NCBI GenBank assembly: GCA_023269545.1
Contig: JAHFTB010000006.1
Coordinates: 1-64,000 of the forward strand
Source of the DNA: Verrucomicrobiota bacterium
GTDB taxonomy: Bacteria; Verrucomicrobiota; Verrucomicrobiia; Chthoniobacterales; Xiphinematobacteraceae
DNA length: 64,000 bases
Direction: 5' to 3'
Shown here: positions 46,886-57,200 of the stretch, piece by piece
Layout of the letters: each line of letters opens with the position of its first letter
Numbering within the stretch: the stretch's first letter is position 1
The notes under the pieces: model-generated
Seen by the model: the letters and a program-made list of their open reading frames with translations, nothing else
Told to the model about the DNA's origin: nothing
Database searches by the model: none
Program-made: the position numbers and the translations under genes

Positions 46886-47335
46886 ATGGAAATTGCCACC
46901 AATCGCAAGGCGTTCAGGGACTATGCGGTTTTGGACAAAATAGAGGCCGGTATTGCCTTGGTAGGCACGGAAGTGAAGTCTATCCGATTGGGGCTAGTGA
47001 ATCTGCAAGCCGCTTATGCCAAAGTGGAAAATGCGGAAGTATTTTTGTACGATTTGGATATCCAGCCCTACGAACGGGCAAGCCATGAACAGCACGTTGC
47101 CAAGCGTAAACGCAAATTACTTCTCCATGCACGTGAGATCAGTAAGCTATTTAACGAGATAGCTGTGAAGGGGCGAGCGTTGATTCCGCTGCGACTCTAT
47201 TGGAAAAAGGGACATGTGAAAGTTGAATTAGGGATTGGGAAAGGAAAGGCTTCCCATGATAAACGCGAAGATTTGAAGAAGAAAGCGGTCCAGCGCGATA
47301 CGAATCGAGAATTGGCGCGTTATAAAGGCAGGTAA
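46886..47335 (+). CDS. smpB: SsrA-binding protein SmpB
   Basis: The 149-residue product carries tmRNA to stalled ribosomes. Family blocks are ATNRKAFRDYAVLDKIEAGI, LVGTEVKSIRLGLVNLQAAY, RKRKLLLHAREISKL and the basic tail HDKREDLKKKAVQRDTNREL. ATG 46886 is the family start. No tmRNA gene was recognised in the window. Confidence 0.97.
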   Translation: MEIATNRKAFRDYAVLDKIEAGIALVGTEVKSIRLGLVNLQAAYAKVENAEVFLYDLDIQPYERASHEQHVAKRKRKLLLHAREISKLFNEIAVKGRALIPLRLYWKKGHVKVELGIGKGKASHDKREDLKKKAVQRDTNRELARYKGR

Positions 47336-47390
47336 TGGCATCGGTTCGGCTGCGTGCGCAAAATTGCATGATGCCTGAATCACTTGTTGC

Positions 47391-48269
47391 TTAAATATGC
47401 GATAAAAGAGTTTCTAAAATCAATCGGCGCAGTCCTACGGGGTCTGGTCCGGCAGGTAGGATGACCGAAAAAGGACGAGAAATTTTTAATCCGCATACCT
47501 TTAACTCAATCAAAGTTCCTGTCTGAATTTCCACTTCAACGCTCAATTTTGAGACAAATCCGATTCCCATTCCATGGGCCACCATGCGTTTGATCGCTTC
47601 GGTGCTTGGTAATTCCTGAAAAATATTGAGGGGTTCTGTCAGCCCTTTTCGTCGCAGAGCTGCTTCCACGCATTTCCGCGTCCCTGATCCGACTTCACGA
47701 AAAATCAGAGATGTTTTTGTCAGTTCCTCCAGACTAAGAGATCGCTTTTGATACTGTGGTGATGCGATGATAATGATTTCATCTTCATAGAATTTTTCGA
47801 TTCGCAGGCCGCGATGTTGGCAGGACGATTCAATTAAACCCAGTGCAATACGATGGGTGAGGAGGGCCTCGATAATGGAGTCGGTATTGTTTATGAGGAC
47901 TTCGACCTGCATGCCTGCGTATTTTTTTTTCAGGGTGGTAAGAACGGCAGGTAAAAAATATTGAGTGATACTCGTGCTACAACCAATGCAGATATGGCCT
48001 GTCAGCGTCTCCTTGCCGGCTAGGATTTGGTGTTTTGCTTGTTCGTAGAGATCCTCAATTTGACGGACATATTTGAGTAGAGTCCAACCTGCTTCAGTCA
48101 TGCTGACACCACTGGATGAGCGGAAAAAGAGCGGCTGTTGAAATTCATTCTCTAAGATCTTGATATGCTTGGTGATAGCTGGTTGGGACAGATGTAGGAT
48201 GCGTGATGCCTTCGTCAAGCTGCCGGCCTCAGCAACTCGACGAAAAACATGGAGGCGGAAGTCGGGCAT
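47391..48269 (-). CDS. LysR-family transcription regulator
   Basis: The 292-residue product has an N-terminal winged helix (RRVAEAGSLTKASRILHLSQPAITKHIKILE-type sequence at about 10-40) and an effector domain with FLPAVLTTLKKKYAGMQVEV and LIFREVGSGTRK. It resembles the CysB/CbbR branch. Such proteins usually regulate a divergent gene, here the FAD/NAD(P)-binding protein starting 165 bases away. The small-molecule signal is unknown. The start ATG 48269 is preferred to TTG 48272. Confidence 0.93.
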   Translation of the reverse strand: MPDFRLHVFRRVAEAGSLTKASRILHLSQPAITKHIKILENEFQQPLFFRSSSGVSMTEAGWTLLKYVRQIEDLYEQAKHQILAGKETLTGHICIGCSTSITQYFLPAVLTTLKKKYAGMQVEVLINNTDSIIEALLTHRIALGLIESSCQHRGLRIEKFYEDEIIIIASPQYQKRSLSLEELTKTSLIFREVGSGTRKCVEAALRRKGLTEPLNIFQELPSTEAIKRMVAHGMGIGFVSKLSVEVEIQTGTLIELKVCGLKISRPFSVILPAGPDPVGLRRLILETLLSHI

Positions 48270-48433
48270 CAATAGCTATGGTCTGTTCACGAAGTATGAG
48301 CAGGCTGCCAGACCGGGAATTGGGCACAGGTCAGGGGGCGGTGAAGAGAGGCAATCGGACCCATAACTATTACTTATAAACTATACTATAAAACGATTTC
48401 TCAAGGAGCAACTCTTTAAGTAAAGTGGCGCAC
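48270..48433. promoter_or_regulatory. Divergent promoter region between LysR gene and oxidoreductase
   Basis: The 164-base spacer is AT-rich near the right end and holds ATAACTATTACTTATAAAC, with T-N11-A spacings suitable for LysR binding. The GC-rich left part near the regulator start shows nothing clear. Binding is inferred from gene layout only. Confidence 0.35.
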
Positions 48434-49834
48434 ATGAATAATAACCAGCTCACTCATCAATACGATGTGGCGATTGTCGGAGGAGGCTTTAGCGGTACCA
48501 TGGTAGCAGTCCACCTCTTGCAGGCCCAAAAGGGTTTGCATATCGCCCTGTTCGACCGAGGTAAAGCAGCGGGACGAGGAGTAGCTTATGGCACTACCGA
48601 TCCTAAGCATTTGCTGAATGTTCAAGCGGGTCAAATGGGTGCTTTTCCAGACGATATCGGACATTTTTACCGGTGGCTGCAAGCGCACCCCGAAAATGTG
48701 ACGGCAGCTAAAATTACCGACTTGGCTCCCGACGCTTTTGTGCCTCGGCTGGTTTTTGGTGACTACATCCAAGATTTATTGCGAAAAGCATGTGAGATCT
48801 CTGACGATTTGGAAATCCTCCGTGACGAGATTGTGGATATAGTACGGACCGAAAATGGAAATTTTCGATTGACGAGCAAGGAAGGAAAACAATTGGAAGC
48901 AGCGCAAGTGGTTCTCGCCCTCGGAAATTTTCCGCCGAATAAGACTAAAAAAGGAAGTAAAGAGGATTGGCCCTGGTTTAGCAACAATCCCTACTCGGCG
49001 GAGATTTGCGCCCAGTTAGCCGAACCGGGAGATGTTCTCATCATTGGAACGGGGCTGACTAGTCTCGATGTCATGCTGACTCTGGCGCCGATCAAACGAG
49101 AGGGAAAGATTCATTTTCTTTCACGCGGTGGTCTTTTTCCTCAACCGCATCAAAAATATAAAACTCATCCCTCTTTTCTGGATGCCGAGTATTTGCCAAA
49201 AACTACCCGGCTGTTACTTCGGTGCATCCATCAAGAACTTCGGTCTGCCACCGCAAAAGGTGTCGATTGGCGAGCAGTGATTGATGCTATTCGTCCGTTT
49301 AATCAGGCCATTTGGCAGGGACTCAATCAGGAGGAACGGAAACGATTTATGAGGCATCTTCGGGGTCTTTGGGACACGCATCGCCATCGATGCGCTCCGG
49401 AAATTATGGCTACCAAACAACATCTTGAGGCCGAGGGACGCGTGGTTTGTCACCGTGGACACATCCAAAATTATCGACCAGTGGGCGATCGAATTGAAGT
49501 CAGCTACCGTCCCACGGGAACAAACGAAAAAAAGACTTTGCTGGTTCGGCAGGTTCTCAGCTGCACTGGTCCGCAATCAGATTATCGCAAGCTGGATGAT
49601 TCACTCGTACGTCAGTTGTTAGAACGCGATCTTTTAGCGCCGGATCCCTTACGAATGGGAGCGTATACCTACGAAGGAGAGAAAGTATGTGATAGGACAG
49701 GAAATCCCATTGACCGTCTCTATACTTTAGGAAGTCCTCAGAAAGGACGTCTCTATGAATCCATCGCCGTACCGGAATTGAGAGGACAAGCCGTCGCTGT
49801 AGCCAACCGGATTTTGCAAACAGCAAAAAACTGA
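48434..49834 (+). CDS. FAD/NAD(P)-binding oxidoreductase-like protein
   Basis: The 466-residue product has the dinucleotide motif VAIVGGGFSGTMVAVHLL and the RGVAYGTTDPKHLLNV block typical of the FAD-NAD(P)-binding (NAD_binding_9, YdhS-like) family. A second nucleotide motif lies near 180 (VLIIGTGLTSLDVML). The reaction is unknown for the family. It is divergent from a LysR gene, so inducible expression is probable. A GTG at 48425 is an alternative start. Confidence 0.88.
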   Translation: MNNNQLTHQYDVAIVGGGFSGTMVAVHLLQAQKGLHIALFDRGKAAGRGVAYGTTDPKHLLNVQAGQMGAFPDDIGHFYRWLQAHPENVTAAKITDLAPDAFVPRLVFGDYIQDLLRKACEISDDLEILRDEIVDIVRTENGNFRLTSKEGKQLEAAQVVLALGNFPPNKTKKGSKEDWPWFSNNPYSAEICAQLAEPGDVLIIGTGLTSLDVMLTLAPIKREGKIHFLSRGGLFPQPHQKYKTHPSFLDAEYLPKTTRLLLRCIHQELRSATAKGVDWRAVIDAIRPFNQAIWQGLNQEERKRFMRHLRGLWDTHRHRCAPEIMATKQHLEAEGRVVCHRGHIQNYRPVGDRIEVSYRPTGTNEKKTLLVRQVLSCTGPQSDYRKLDDSLVRQLLERDLLAPDPLRMGAYTYEGEKVCDRTGNPIDRLYTLGSPQKGRLYESIAVPELRGQAVAVANRILQTAKN

Positions 49835-49845
49835 TTAACAACACA

Positions 49846-49868
49846 CCCTCTGACCATGTGTCAGAGGG
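49846..49868 (+). terminator. Hairpin after the oxidoreductase gene
   Basis: CCCTCTGAC and GTCAGAGGG form a perfect 9-base stem with a CATGT loop, 11 bases after the stop codon. There is no U-run on the + strand, so its strength as a terminator is uncertain. Confidence 0.5.
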
Positions 49869-49914
49869 AAAAGACATAGGGAATGAAGTCCTGTAAAATA
49901 GACTCAAAATCCGT

Positions 49915-50040
49915 ATGTCCCGCGATGATTCGATCACTAAAAGAGAGAAACTCTTATTCCTACGTCGCCAAGCAGACCCTCTGGCTCAAGAGGCGGTTCT
50001 AACGACATTTTTCTCCGGAAGATCCCAGGGAGGATACTGA
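49915..50040 (+). CDS. Possible small protein, 41 residues
   Basis: An ATG-initiated ORF encodes a hydrophilic helix-like segment (SRDDSITKREKLLFLRRQ) followed by ADPLAQEAVLTTFF. The amino acid pattern looks protein-like, but no family is recognised. It may be a small gene or a fragment of a lost one. It ends inside the hairpin at 50033-50057. Confidence 0.3.
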   Translation: MSRDDSITKREKLLFLRRQADPLAQEAVLTTFFSGRSQGGY

Positions 50041-50057
50041 TGGGTCTCATCAGTATC
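50033..50057. terminator. Perfect 10-base hairpin
   Basis: GATACTGATG and CATCAGTATC pair fully around GGTCT. It lies at the 3' end of the coiled-coil gene remnant on the - strand. It lacks a long U-run, so it may be a terminator relic or a repeat. Confidence 0.45.
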
Positions 50058-50240
50058 TCAGTAAAAAATAGATCAGTCCCACAGTCAGAGCTAGTGAAGC
50101 GAACTGCAAGCTAATCAGCCACTTGATGGTATCGTTTTTCGAGTCTACCATTTTAACTATCAATTTTGTTTCCAGGCCAGCCATTCCGTAAAGTCCTTGG
50201 CTACTAATCGCCGTGAGATGGCCAATGTGCTGATGCTCAT
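50050..50240 (-). pseudogene. Remnant of a DUF1640-like coiled-coil gene
   Basis: On the - strand ATG 50240 reads MSISTLAIS followed by a short matching stretch, like the LSTLAIS region of the prophage protein at 1961-2434. In another frame, GLETKLIVKMVDSKND and a hydrophobic span ending LIYFLLRY match that protein's C-terminus (GLETRMIKWMVG...LIYVLLKAF). The central coiled-coil is missing and the frames differ, so the gene is dead. Confidence 0.65.
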
Positions 50241-50647
50241 CAGTATAATTTATTTGGGAATGGTACAAAAATCACATCCTTCACGGGGATAGGAGGCCCC
50301 ATAGGGACAGGTGAAACCGCTCGGATGTTTTTAAAATAAGCTACACAGTGTTTTTCAGTCGTTGAGACTGTTGCATGCCCTAAAAACTCCTTTGCGGTTT
50401 GAACTGATTGCGATCATCCGGTGGTTGCCGGACCTGTCGGAAAAACGCCGGAAATTCCCTCTTACGATGGGCGTTGTAAGCATAATCTTCAGTTGCTTTG
50501 TCAGTCGAGTAGTGAGAACTATTCCATTGTGCATGTGGAACGACACCGCAATTTCTCCTCACTCAACATGTGCATATTAGTTAAAATTCCTTGCGGAAAA
50601 TGTGATTTTGTGGCTCGCAAAAACTTTCTATCTTATTAAATATTAAT

Positions 50648-52135
50648 ATGTTGCCATTATTCCCTAATAAAAAGGAATTTGTCGAGAGCACTTCAATATC
50701 CGGCGTTGCTCCGGTTTGGACAGAGTTTGTGGCGGATTATGAAACTCCCATTTCCGCCTATCGAAAACTTGCTGGCGAAGAGGTTCTTTTTCTTCTGGAA
50801 TCCGCAGAGAAAAATGATTTGACGGGACGCTACTCCGTGCTTGCTTTTGGAGCTCATGCGACAATTTCCGCCAAGGAAAATGAGGTGCAAATTTGCCGGG
50901 ATGAGCATCTCACTACTTTGCATCATGTCAGGGATCCGCTGGGTGAGGTGGAGAAATTTGTGAAACTCTACCACTGTCCTTCCAGAGAAGATCTTGCTCC
51001 TTTTTGGGGGGGAGCTATCGGTTATTTGAGTTACGATGCTGTTCGCTGGTTTGAACCGACTATTCCCTTCCCTCCAAAGGACGAATTGGAGGTGCCGGAT
51101 ATGTTCTTTCTTGTACCGAAGGTAGTTCTTATTTTTGACCATCGGGCCCGCCAACTTAAAATTATTGCGACCGTATTTACGGAAGGGGGCGAGAAGGCAT
51201 ACGATGATGCCGTCACAAGGATTGATTCCATTGTTCAAAAGCTTTCTCTTCCTGTAAAATTTGAACCACTATTTTCGGCTGAAATTCCCCCTATTGCTTT
51301 GCCTCAGTCTAATACTACCCGGGAACGCTATTATGAAATAGTAGAACGGGCTAAAGAGTATATTCGTGCGGGAGACATATTTCAAATAGTTTTATCCCAA
51401 AGACTTACCGTTGATTATCCAGGAGATCCTCTGGATTTGTACCGCGCCTTGAGATTTGTAAATCCCTCACCCCATATGTTTTGCCTACGTTTCCCAGGTG
51501 GTTTTTCGCTTGTGGGAAGTTCGCCTGAGATTCATGTGCGGGTGACAGGCAAAAAAGTGGAAATTCGGCCTGTTGCAGGAACGCGTCGGCGAGGTCAAAG
51601 CAAGGAAGAAGAAGAAGCATTGGAAGCGGACTTACTGTCGGATGAGAAGGAACGCGCCGAACATCTCATGTTAGTGGATCTGGCACGGAACGATGTGGGG
51701 CGTATTTCAAAGTTTGGATCAGTACAAGTCAGCGATTTCATGGCAATCGAACGTTACAGTCATGTGATACATCTTGCCTCACACGTTTTAGGCGAATTGA
51801 ACGAAGAAAGCTCTGCTTTTGATGTGATGCGTGCCACATTTCCAGCTGGTACGGTGTCCGGTTCTCCAAAGGTGAGAGCTATGCAAATCATTAACGAATT
51901 AGAAACAAGCAAACGTTGTACCTATGCGGGAGCGGTGGGATATTTCGGGTACGACGGGAATTTAAATTCTTGTATTACTTTGCGAACGATACTTCTCAAA
52001 GCTGGAAAAGCATATGTTCAAGCAGGGGGAGGGATTGTGGCCGATTCCACACCAGCAGGAGAATTTCAGGAGACCATTAATAAAGCCATGGCGCCCCTCC
52101 GCGCTTTGGAAATTGCCAAGGCTATTGCACGATGA
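50648..52135 (+). CDS. trpE: Anthranilate synthase component I
   Basis: This 495-residue protein converts chorismate to anthranilate. The tryptophan feedback motif LLES (VLFLLESAE) is present. The catalytic blocks include [43 protein letters not shown] and [16 protein letters not shown]. It starts a trpE-trpG pair; the TrpG start overlaps its stop by 4 bases. Other trp genes are not in the window. Confidence 0.96.
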   Translation: MLPLFPNKKEFVESTSISGVAPVWTEFVADYETPISAYRKLAGEEVLFLLESAEKNDLTGRYSVLAFGAHATISAKENEVQICRDEHLTTLHHVRDPLGEVEKFVKLYHCPSREDLAPFWGGAIGYLSYDAVRWFEPTIPFPPKDELEVPDMFFLVPKVVLIFDHRARQLKIIATVFTEGGEKAYDDAVTRIDSIVQKLSLPVKFEPLFSAEIPPIALPQSNTTRERYYEIVERAKEYIRAGDIFQIVLSQRLTVDYPGDPLDLYRALRFVNPSPHMFCLRFPGGFSLVGSSPEIHVRVTGKKVEIRPVAGTRRRGQSKEEEEALEADLLSDEKERAEHLMLVDLARNDVGRISKFGSVQVSDFMAIERYSHVIHLASHVLGELNEESSAFDVMRATFPAGTVSGSPKVRAMQIINELETSKRCTYAGAVGYFGYDGNLNSCITLRTILLKAGKAYVQAGGGIVADSTPAGEFQETINKAMAPLRALEIAKAIAR

Positions 52136-52695
52136 TTCTTATTATCGATAATTATGATTCCTTCACCTATAATCTCGTCCAATATTTTGGCGAATTAGGG
52201 CAGGAGGTCACCGTTCGTCGAAATGACGAAATTGATGTGGCTGGAGCAGAGGCTCTGCATCCGGATAGTATCTGCATTTCACCAGGCCCAGGCACACCGC
52301 AAGATGCGGGAATTAGCAAAGCTTTGATCGAGCAAATGGGACCCCATATTCCTATTTTGGGTGTCTGTTTAGGCCATCAGTGCATAGGTGAGGTATTTGG
52401 AGGGGAAGTCGTTCGTGCGGATAGGCTGATGCATGGAAAGACATCGCCCATCTCTCATAATGGCGAAGGAGTTTTTGCGGGCCTTCCTAATCCATTCCAG
52501 GCGACACGGTATCACTCACTGCTGATCCGAAGAGACTCTGTACCGGAATGCCTGAGAATTACGGCGGAAACGGAGGAAAAAGAAATTATGGGAATTCGAC
52601 ATCAAAAATTCCCGATATACGGCGTACAATTCCACCCGGAATCCATTTTGACTGAAAATGGCAAAGAATTGCTCCGGAATTTCTTAAGATCTTAA
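52132..52695 (+). CDS. trpG: Anthranilate/aminodeoxychorismate synthase component II (glutamine amidotransferase)
   Basis: This 187-residue protein supplies ammonia from glutamine. The triad is Cys79 in GVCLGHQ and His168-Glu170 in QFHPES. The N-terminus [14 protein letters not shown] and [13 protein letters not shown] are typical. In organisms with one such subunit it may serve both TrpE and PabB. Overlap with trpE supports a joint enzyme. Confidence 0.96.
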   Translation: MILIIDNYDSFTYNLVQYFGELGQEVTVRRNDEIDVAGAEALHPDSICISPGPGTPQDAGISKALIEQMGPHIPILGVCLGHQCIGEVFGGEVVRADRLMHGKTSPISHNGEGVFAGLPNPFQATRYHSLLIRRDSVPECLRITAETEEKEIMGIRHQKFPIYGVQFHPESILTENGKELLRNFLRS

Positions 52696-52896
52696 TCCAT
52701 AATTGCTTGCAGAAGTTTCTTCGGTCATATTGTCAGAATTTCAGATTAGTTTTGCTGCAACAGGTTGCAAATTGAGGAATTTCGGGGCATGGTGGTATAT
52801 CTTTCCTTGTGCCGCAGGTTGTTTTTTGCATAACGCCATAATTGTTATTTCTGGGACAGCATACCTCTCGCTCATTTCTCTATCGCGTAAAATTTC

Positions 52897-54120
52897 ATGA
52901 CGCCTCTGCCTAAAAAGACGGAACGGGTTGCTGCTCACGTCTTCCGGAAACAACCCCTTTTTCGCTGGGTATACGGCGGCTTTCTTCTTCTGCTGGGATT
53001 ATCCCTTTGGAAGACCTTCCACTTAAAACAAGACATTCATTCCCATCGATCACAAGGAGCGCTGGTACCCGTCAAACTGGTATCGGTGACTCAGAAAGAT
53101 TTTCCCATCTATCTCGATGGACTGGGAACCGTTCAGGCATATAATTCCGTATTAGTAAATGCGCGGGTTTCGGGTCAAATTAATGAAATTCGTTTTCGGG
53201 AAGGGCAAGAAGTCCGGCAAGGGGAGGTGTTAGCTGTGATAGATCCTCGTATTTATCAGGCGCAATATGATCAAGCCGTGGCAAAAAGACAGCAGGATCA
53301 GGCCCAATTGGAAAATGCGCGGATCATTCTTGAGCGGAATCAAAAACTTTTGCAGAGAGCGGTCATAGACCAGCAAACTTTTGATACGCAAAAATACTTG
53401 GTTGCGCAGCTAGATGCGGCTGTCCAAGCGGATTTAGCCAATATGGAAGGTCAAAAAACTCAATTGGATTATACTCAAGTGATCGCACCCATTTCAGGAA
53501 GAACCGGCGTTCGGCAAGTGGACGTTGGTAATCTTGTCACCGGAAACAGCGCTGCGAATGTGAATGGGGCCTCCTCTATTGTGGTGATCAACCAAATTCA
53601 GCCTATTTATGTTTCTTTTACACTTCCTCAGCAGGATATTCCACAAATCCGCGAGGCTCTCATACGGAATACAGCTCTGCCAGTGATTGTACTGGATAGA
53701 AATAATCAGACCGTTTTCAGCCAGGGAACGTTGACTGTGGTAGACAATCAAATTGATTCCACCACTGCTACTATTCGATTGAAGGCTACTTTCAAAAACG
53801 AGGATGATAAATTATGGCCCGGCCAATTTGTAAATATACGATTATTAACCGAAATGCTCCCAAAGGCTATGATAGTACCCGAGGAAGCCGTTCAATTGGG
53901 TCCTAATGGATCTTATGTTTATACAGTAAGCGACGCTAAAAAGGCGGTAATGCGTGCCGTGATCACAGGCCCCTCTGAGAATGGAGTGACTCTGATCACC
54001 TCAGGATTGAGGATGGGAGAAAAGGTGGTCACCGAAGGTCAATATCGCCTACAGGAAAATACCTTAGTCACCACTGTGCCGCCAAATTTGGCGGATGGGA
54101 AAAAGTACCACAAAGGTTAA
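52897..54120 (+). CDS. mdtA: RND efflux periplasmic adaptor, MdtA-like
   Basis: This 407-residue protein has an N-terminal membrane anchor (about 25-42). It then has the adaptor order of lipoyl half (VNARVSGQINEIRFREGQEVRQGEVLAVIDP), a coiled hairpin (about 130-190), and the second half (APISGRTGVRQVDVGNLV). C-terminal beta domains follow. It should bridge the inner-membrane pump and an outer-membrane channel. No TolC/OprM gene is adjacent, so the channel must be encoded elsewhere. Confidence 0.93.
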   Translation: MTPLPKKTERVAAHVFRKQPLFRWVYGGFLLLLGLSLWKTFHLKQDIHSHRSQGALVPVKLVSVTQKDFPIYLDGLGTVQAYNSVLVNARVSGQINEIRFREGQEVRQGEVLAVIDPRIYQAQYDQAVAKRQQDQAQLENARIILERNQKLLQRAVIDQQTFDTQKYLVAQLDAAVQADLANMEGQKTQLDYTQVIAPISGRTGVRQVDVGNLVTGNSAANVNGASSIVVINQIQPIYVSFTLPQQDIPQIREALIRNTALPVIVLDRNNQTVFSQGTLTVVDNQIDSTTATIRLKATFKNEDDKLWPGQFVNIRLLTEMLPKAMIVPEEAVQLGPNGSYVYTVSDAKKAVMRAVITGPSENGVTLITSGLRMGEKVVTEGQYRLQENTLVTTVPPNLADGKKYHKG

Positions 54121-54145
54121 ATTCAAAAGCATGCTTTTTTACAGA

Positions 54146-54230
54146 GTGATGTGACGCAAAAAAGGAAACCTTGTGGGTTAAAATGGTTTTTTTGCTCCCA
54201 GAGCTCCTTAAAGTGCGTAACGTCAGTTAC
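54146..54230 (+). repeat. 84-bp repeat, copy 5, inside the efflux operon
   Basis: On the + strand it runs GTGATGTGACGCAAAAAAGG to GCGTAACGTCAGTTAC and ends 41 bases before the pump gene start. It fills most of the spacer between adaptor and pump, so any transcript of the operon would include it. Confidence 0.9.
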
Positions 54231-54271
54231 AGAAAAGAAAAAGCGACCGATACTAAGTTATCTAAATTTCT

Positions 54272-57200
54272 ATGAACATTTCGGAACCCTTTATTAAGCG
54301 TCCCATTGCTACCTCCTTGCTCATGGTGGCGATTCTGCTTGTGGGGCTTTTGGGTTACCGATTTCTTCCCGTGGCAGCCTTGCCTACGGTGGATTTTCCG
54401 ACGATTCAAGTCACCTCCCAGTATCCAGGAGGCGATCCGGAAGTAATGGCTTCCTTGGTAACAGCTCCTCTGGAAAAACAGTTTGGGCAGATGAGCGGAT
54501 TGTCTTCCATGAACTCTCTGAGTTCTCTGGGGACCTCTGTAATCACTCTACAATTTGTCTTAGGCAAAGGAATCGACCAAGCCGCGCAGGATGTGCAAGC
54601 CGCGATTAATGCGGCAGGGGGCTTCCTTCCCAAGGATATGCCCAATCCACCGGTATATAATAAAGTGAATCCAGCGGATACCCCCATTCTCACTTTGGCT
54701 ATCACCTCGGATAATCTCCCTTTGGTTAAAGTGAATGATTATGCGGATTCGGTGCTGTTACAAAAATTAAGTGAAATTTCCGGGGTGGGACTCGTCACGA
54801 TTCAAGGCAACCAAAAATCCGCCGTACGCGTGCGAGTGAATCCGGCTGCGCTCGCTTCGCAAGGAATTAGTTTGGAGACCGTTCGGAACACGATCAATCA
54901 AGCAAATGTGAATGCTCCAAAAGGCAGCTTCGATGGAGTTCGCCAATCTTATACTATCGGAGCGAATGACCAAATTCGAAACGCCAGTGAATTAGCACCC
55001 ATCATTCTGGCGTATCGGAATGGAGCAGCCGTACGTCTGCAAGATGTAGCTTCAGTGGAAGATGGAGTGGAAAATTCACTTATCCAGGCTTGGATTTCCA
55101 GCAGGCAACGTTCCTACCAACCAGCCGTGCTCATAGACATCCAAAGGCAACCAGGTGCAAACATTATTGACACGGTAGATCGCATCAAGATGCTCTTGCC
55201 GAAATTGACAAGTTCTCTGCCAGTGGGAATGCACATTTCGGTTTTTTCGGATAGGACGGAAACCATCAGAGCATCGGTTCACGATGTCCAATTCACTCTT
55301 GTGCTGACCACCTTTCTGGTGATTCTGGTTCTTTTCCTCTTCCTCAGGAAATTGAGTGCTACAGTGATTCCGAGCGTGGCATTGTCTCTTTCCATAGTGG
55401 GGACATTTGCCTGCATGTATGCGGCTGGATTCAGCTTGGACAATCTTTCGTTGATGGCATTGACGATTTCGACGGGATTCGTGGTGGATGACGCCATTGT
55501 AATGATTGAGAACATTGTTCGTTACATCGAACAAGGGGAATCCCCATTAGTAGCTGCTCTTAAGGGATCGCGGCAGATTGGCTTCACAGTTATTTCGCTT
55601 AGTATTTCCCTAATAGCGGTATTTATTCCACTGCTATTGATGTCCGGAATTGTGGGACGTCTTTTTCGAGAATTTGCACTGACATTAAGCTGTGCCGTCA
55701 TCGTTTCAGCTGTGGTGTCCCTGACACTTACTCCGATGATGTGTGGGAAGATGTTAAAAACCAACACGGACAAAAAAGAGGAGCGGCTTGCTAAAAAGAA
55801 AAATAGGCTTGCCTATCTCGAAGTTTTTTTCGATCAACTTCTTCGCATTTACGACCGTTCCTTGCTTTGGGTATTTAAGCATCAACGAGCCACACTGCTT
55901 GTTGCAGCCGCGACTGTTGTAGCCACAGGCTATTTATTTTATATCATTCCCAAAGGATTACTGCCTCTTCAGGATACGGGATTAATTGTGGGAGTGACTG
56001 ATGCAGCACAGGATATTTCCTTCCGCAAGATGGAGGACTTGCAAAAAGAGCTTTCGAAACTAATTGCTCAGGATCCGGATGTGTTGCGTGTGGCGGCATT
56101 TGTGGGTGCAGGGACAGTAAATCCCACCCAAAATTCCGGTCGCTTTTATATTGTATTAAAGCCCCGTGAAAACCGCGCGAATGTGCAAGAAATTATGACT
56201 CGGATTTCGGAAGCCGCGGACCGGGTCATTGGTATTCATTTATATCTGCAGGCCACACAGGATTTGCAGATAGATACACGAGTCAGTCGTACTCAGTTTC
56301 AATATATATTGGAACATGTGGAGCCCACGACACTTATGAAATGGGGGCCGAAATTATTGAATCAATTAAAAACTGAGCCCGGTTTGGCTGATGTGGCAAT
56401 AGATCAACAAAATGAAGGTTTACAATTGAATATTGTAATAGACCGTACCACAGCTTCCCGACTTAATGTGCCGGTACAAGCGATTGACGACGCCCTCTAT
56501 GATGCATTTGGACAGCGCCAGATCTCTGTGATTTATACGGAACTGAACCAATATCGTATTGTGATGGAGAATGAAGAGGAGTTTCGAAATTCGCCACACG
56601 CCTTAGACAGGCTCTATGTGTCTTCCACTACAGGCAAGCTAGTTCCTCTGACCGCCCTCGCGACTATCCATACCAGTTTGGCGCCGTTGATTATCACTCA
56701 CCAAGGACAATTTCCATCGGTGACAATTTCTTTCAATTTACGTCAAGGGTACTCCCTGGGGGAAGCCGTGCGCTCGATTGAACAGGCACAACGTTCCATT
56801 GGGATGCCGGAGAGCATTCGTACACAATTTGTAGGCAGTGTTGCGGAATTTCAATCCTCCCTTCGTACCGAGCCCTTTCTGATTCTTGCGGCTCTTATTG
56901 TCATCTACATTGTCTTAGGGGTCTTGTATGAAAGCTATGTGCATCCGATCACGATTCTTTCCACATTACCGAGCGCCGGGGTAGGGGCGTTATTAGCACT
57001 TCTTGTTTGTAAGTTGGAATTTTCTTTAGTGGCTTTAATTGGGATCATTCTTTTAATCGGTATTGTAAAAAAGAATGCCATTATGATGATCGATTTTGCA
57101 TTGGACGTACGACGAGATCGCTCTATTTCGGCAACCGATGCAATTTATCAGGCCTGTTTGTTGCGCTTTCGTCCTATTATGATGACTACCGCTGCGGCAT

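Larger units (their letters stand above)
49835..50647. other. Decayed intergenic region with hairpins and gene remnants
   Basis: No intact gene is supported over these 813 bases. They contain a hairpin after the oxidoreductase (49846-49868), a 41-residue ORF (49915-50040), a second perfect hairpin (50033-50057) and a coiled-coil gene remnant (50050-50240). The last 400 bases before trpE show nothing convincing. No trp leader peptide with tandem Trp codons was found. Confidence 0.6.

Noticed and set aside
50355-50580. Overlapping ORFs of 60-72 residues on both strands before trpE
   Set aside because: No family features; both strands are open over the same bases, which is typical of chance.
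50275-50647. trp attenuator or tryptophan riboswitch upstream of trpE
   Set aside because: No leader peptide with tandem Trp codons and no clear competing hairpins ending in a U-run.
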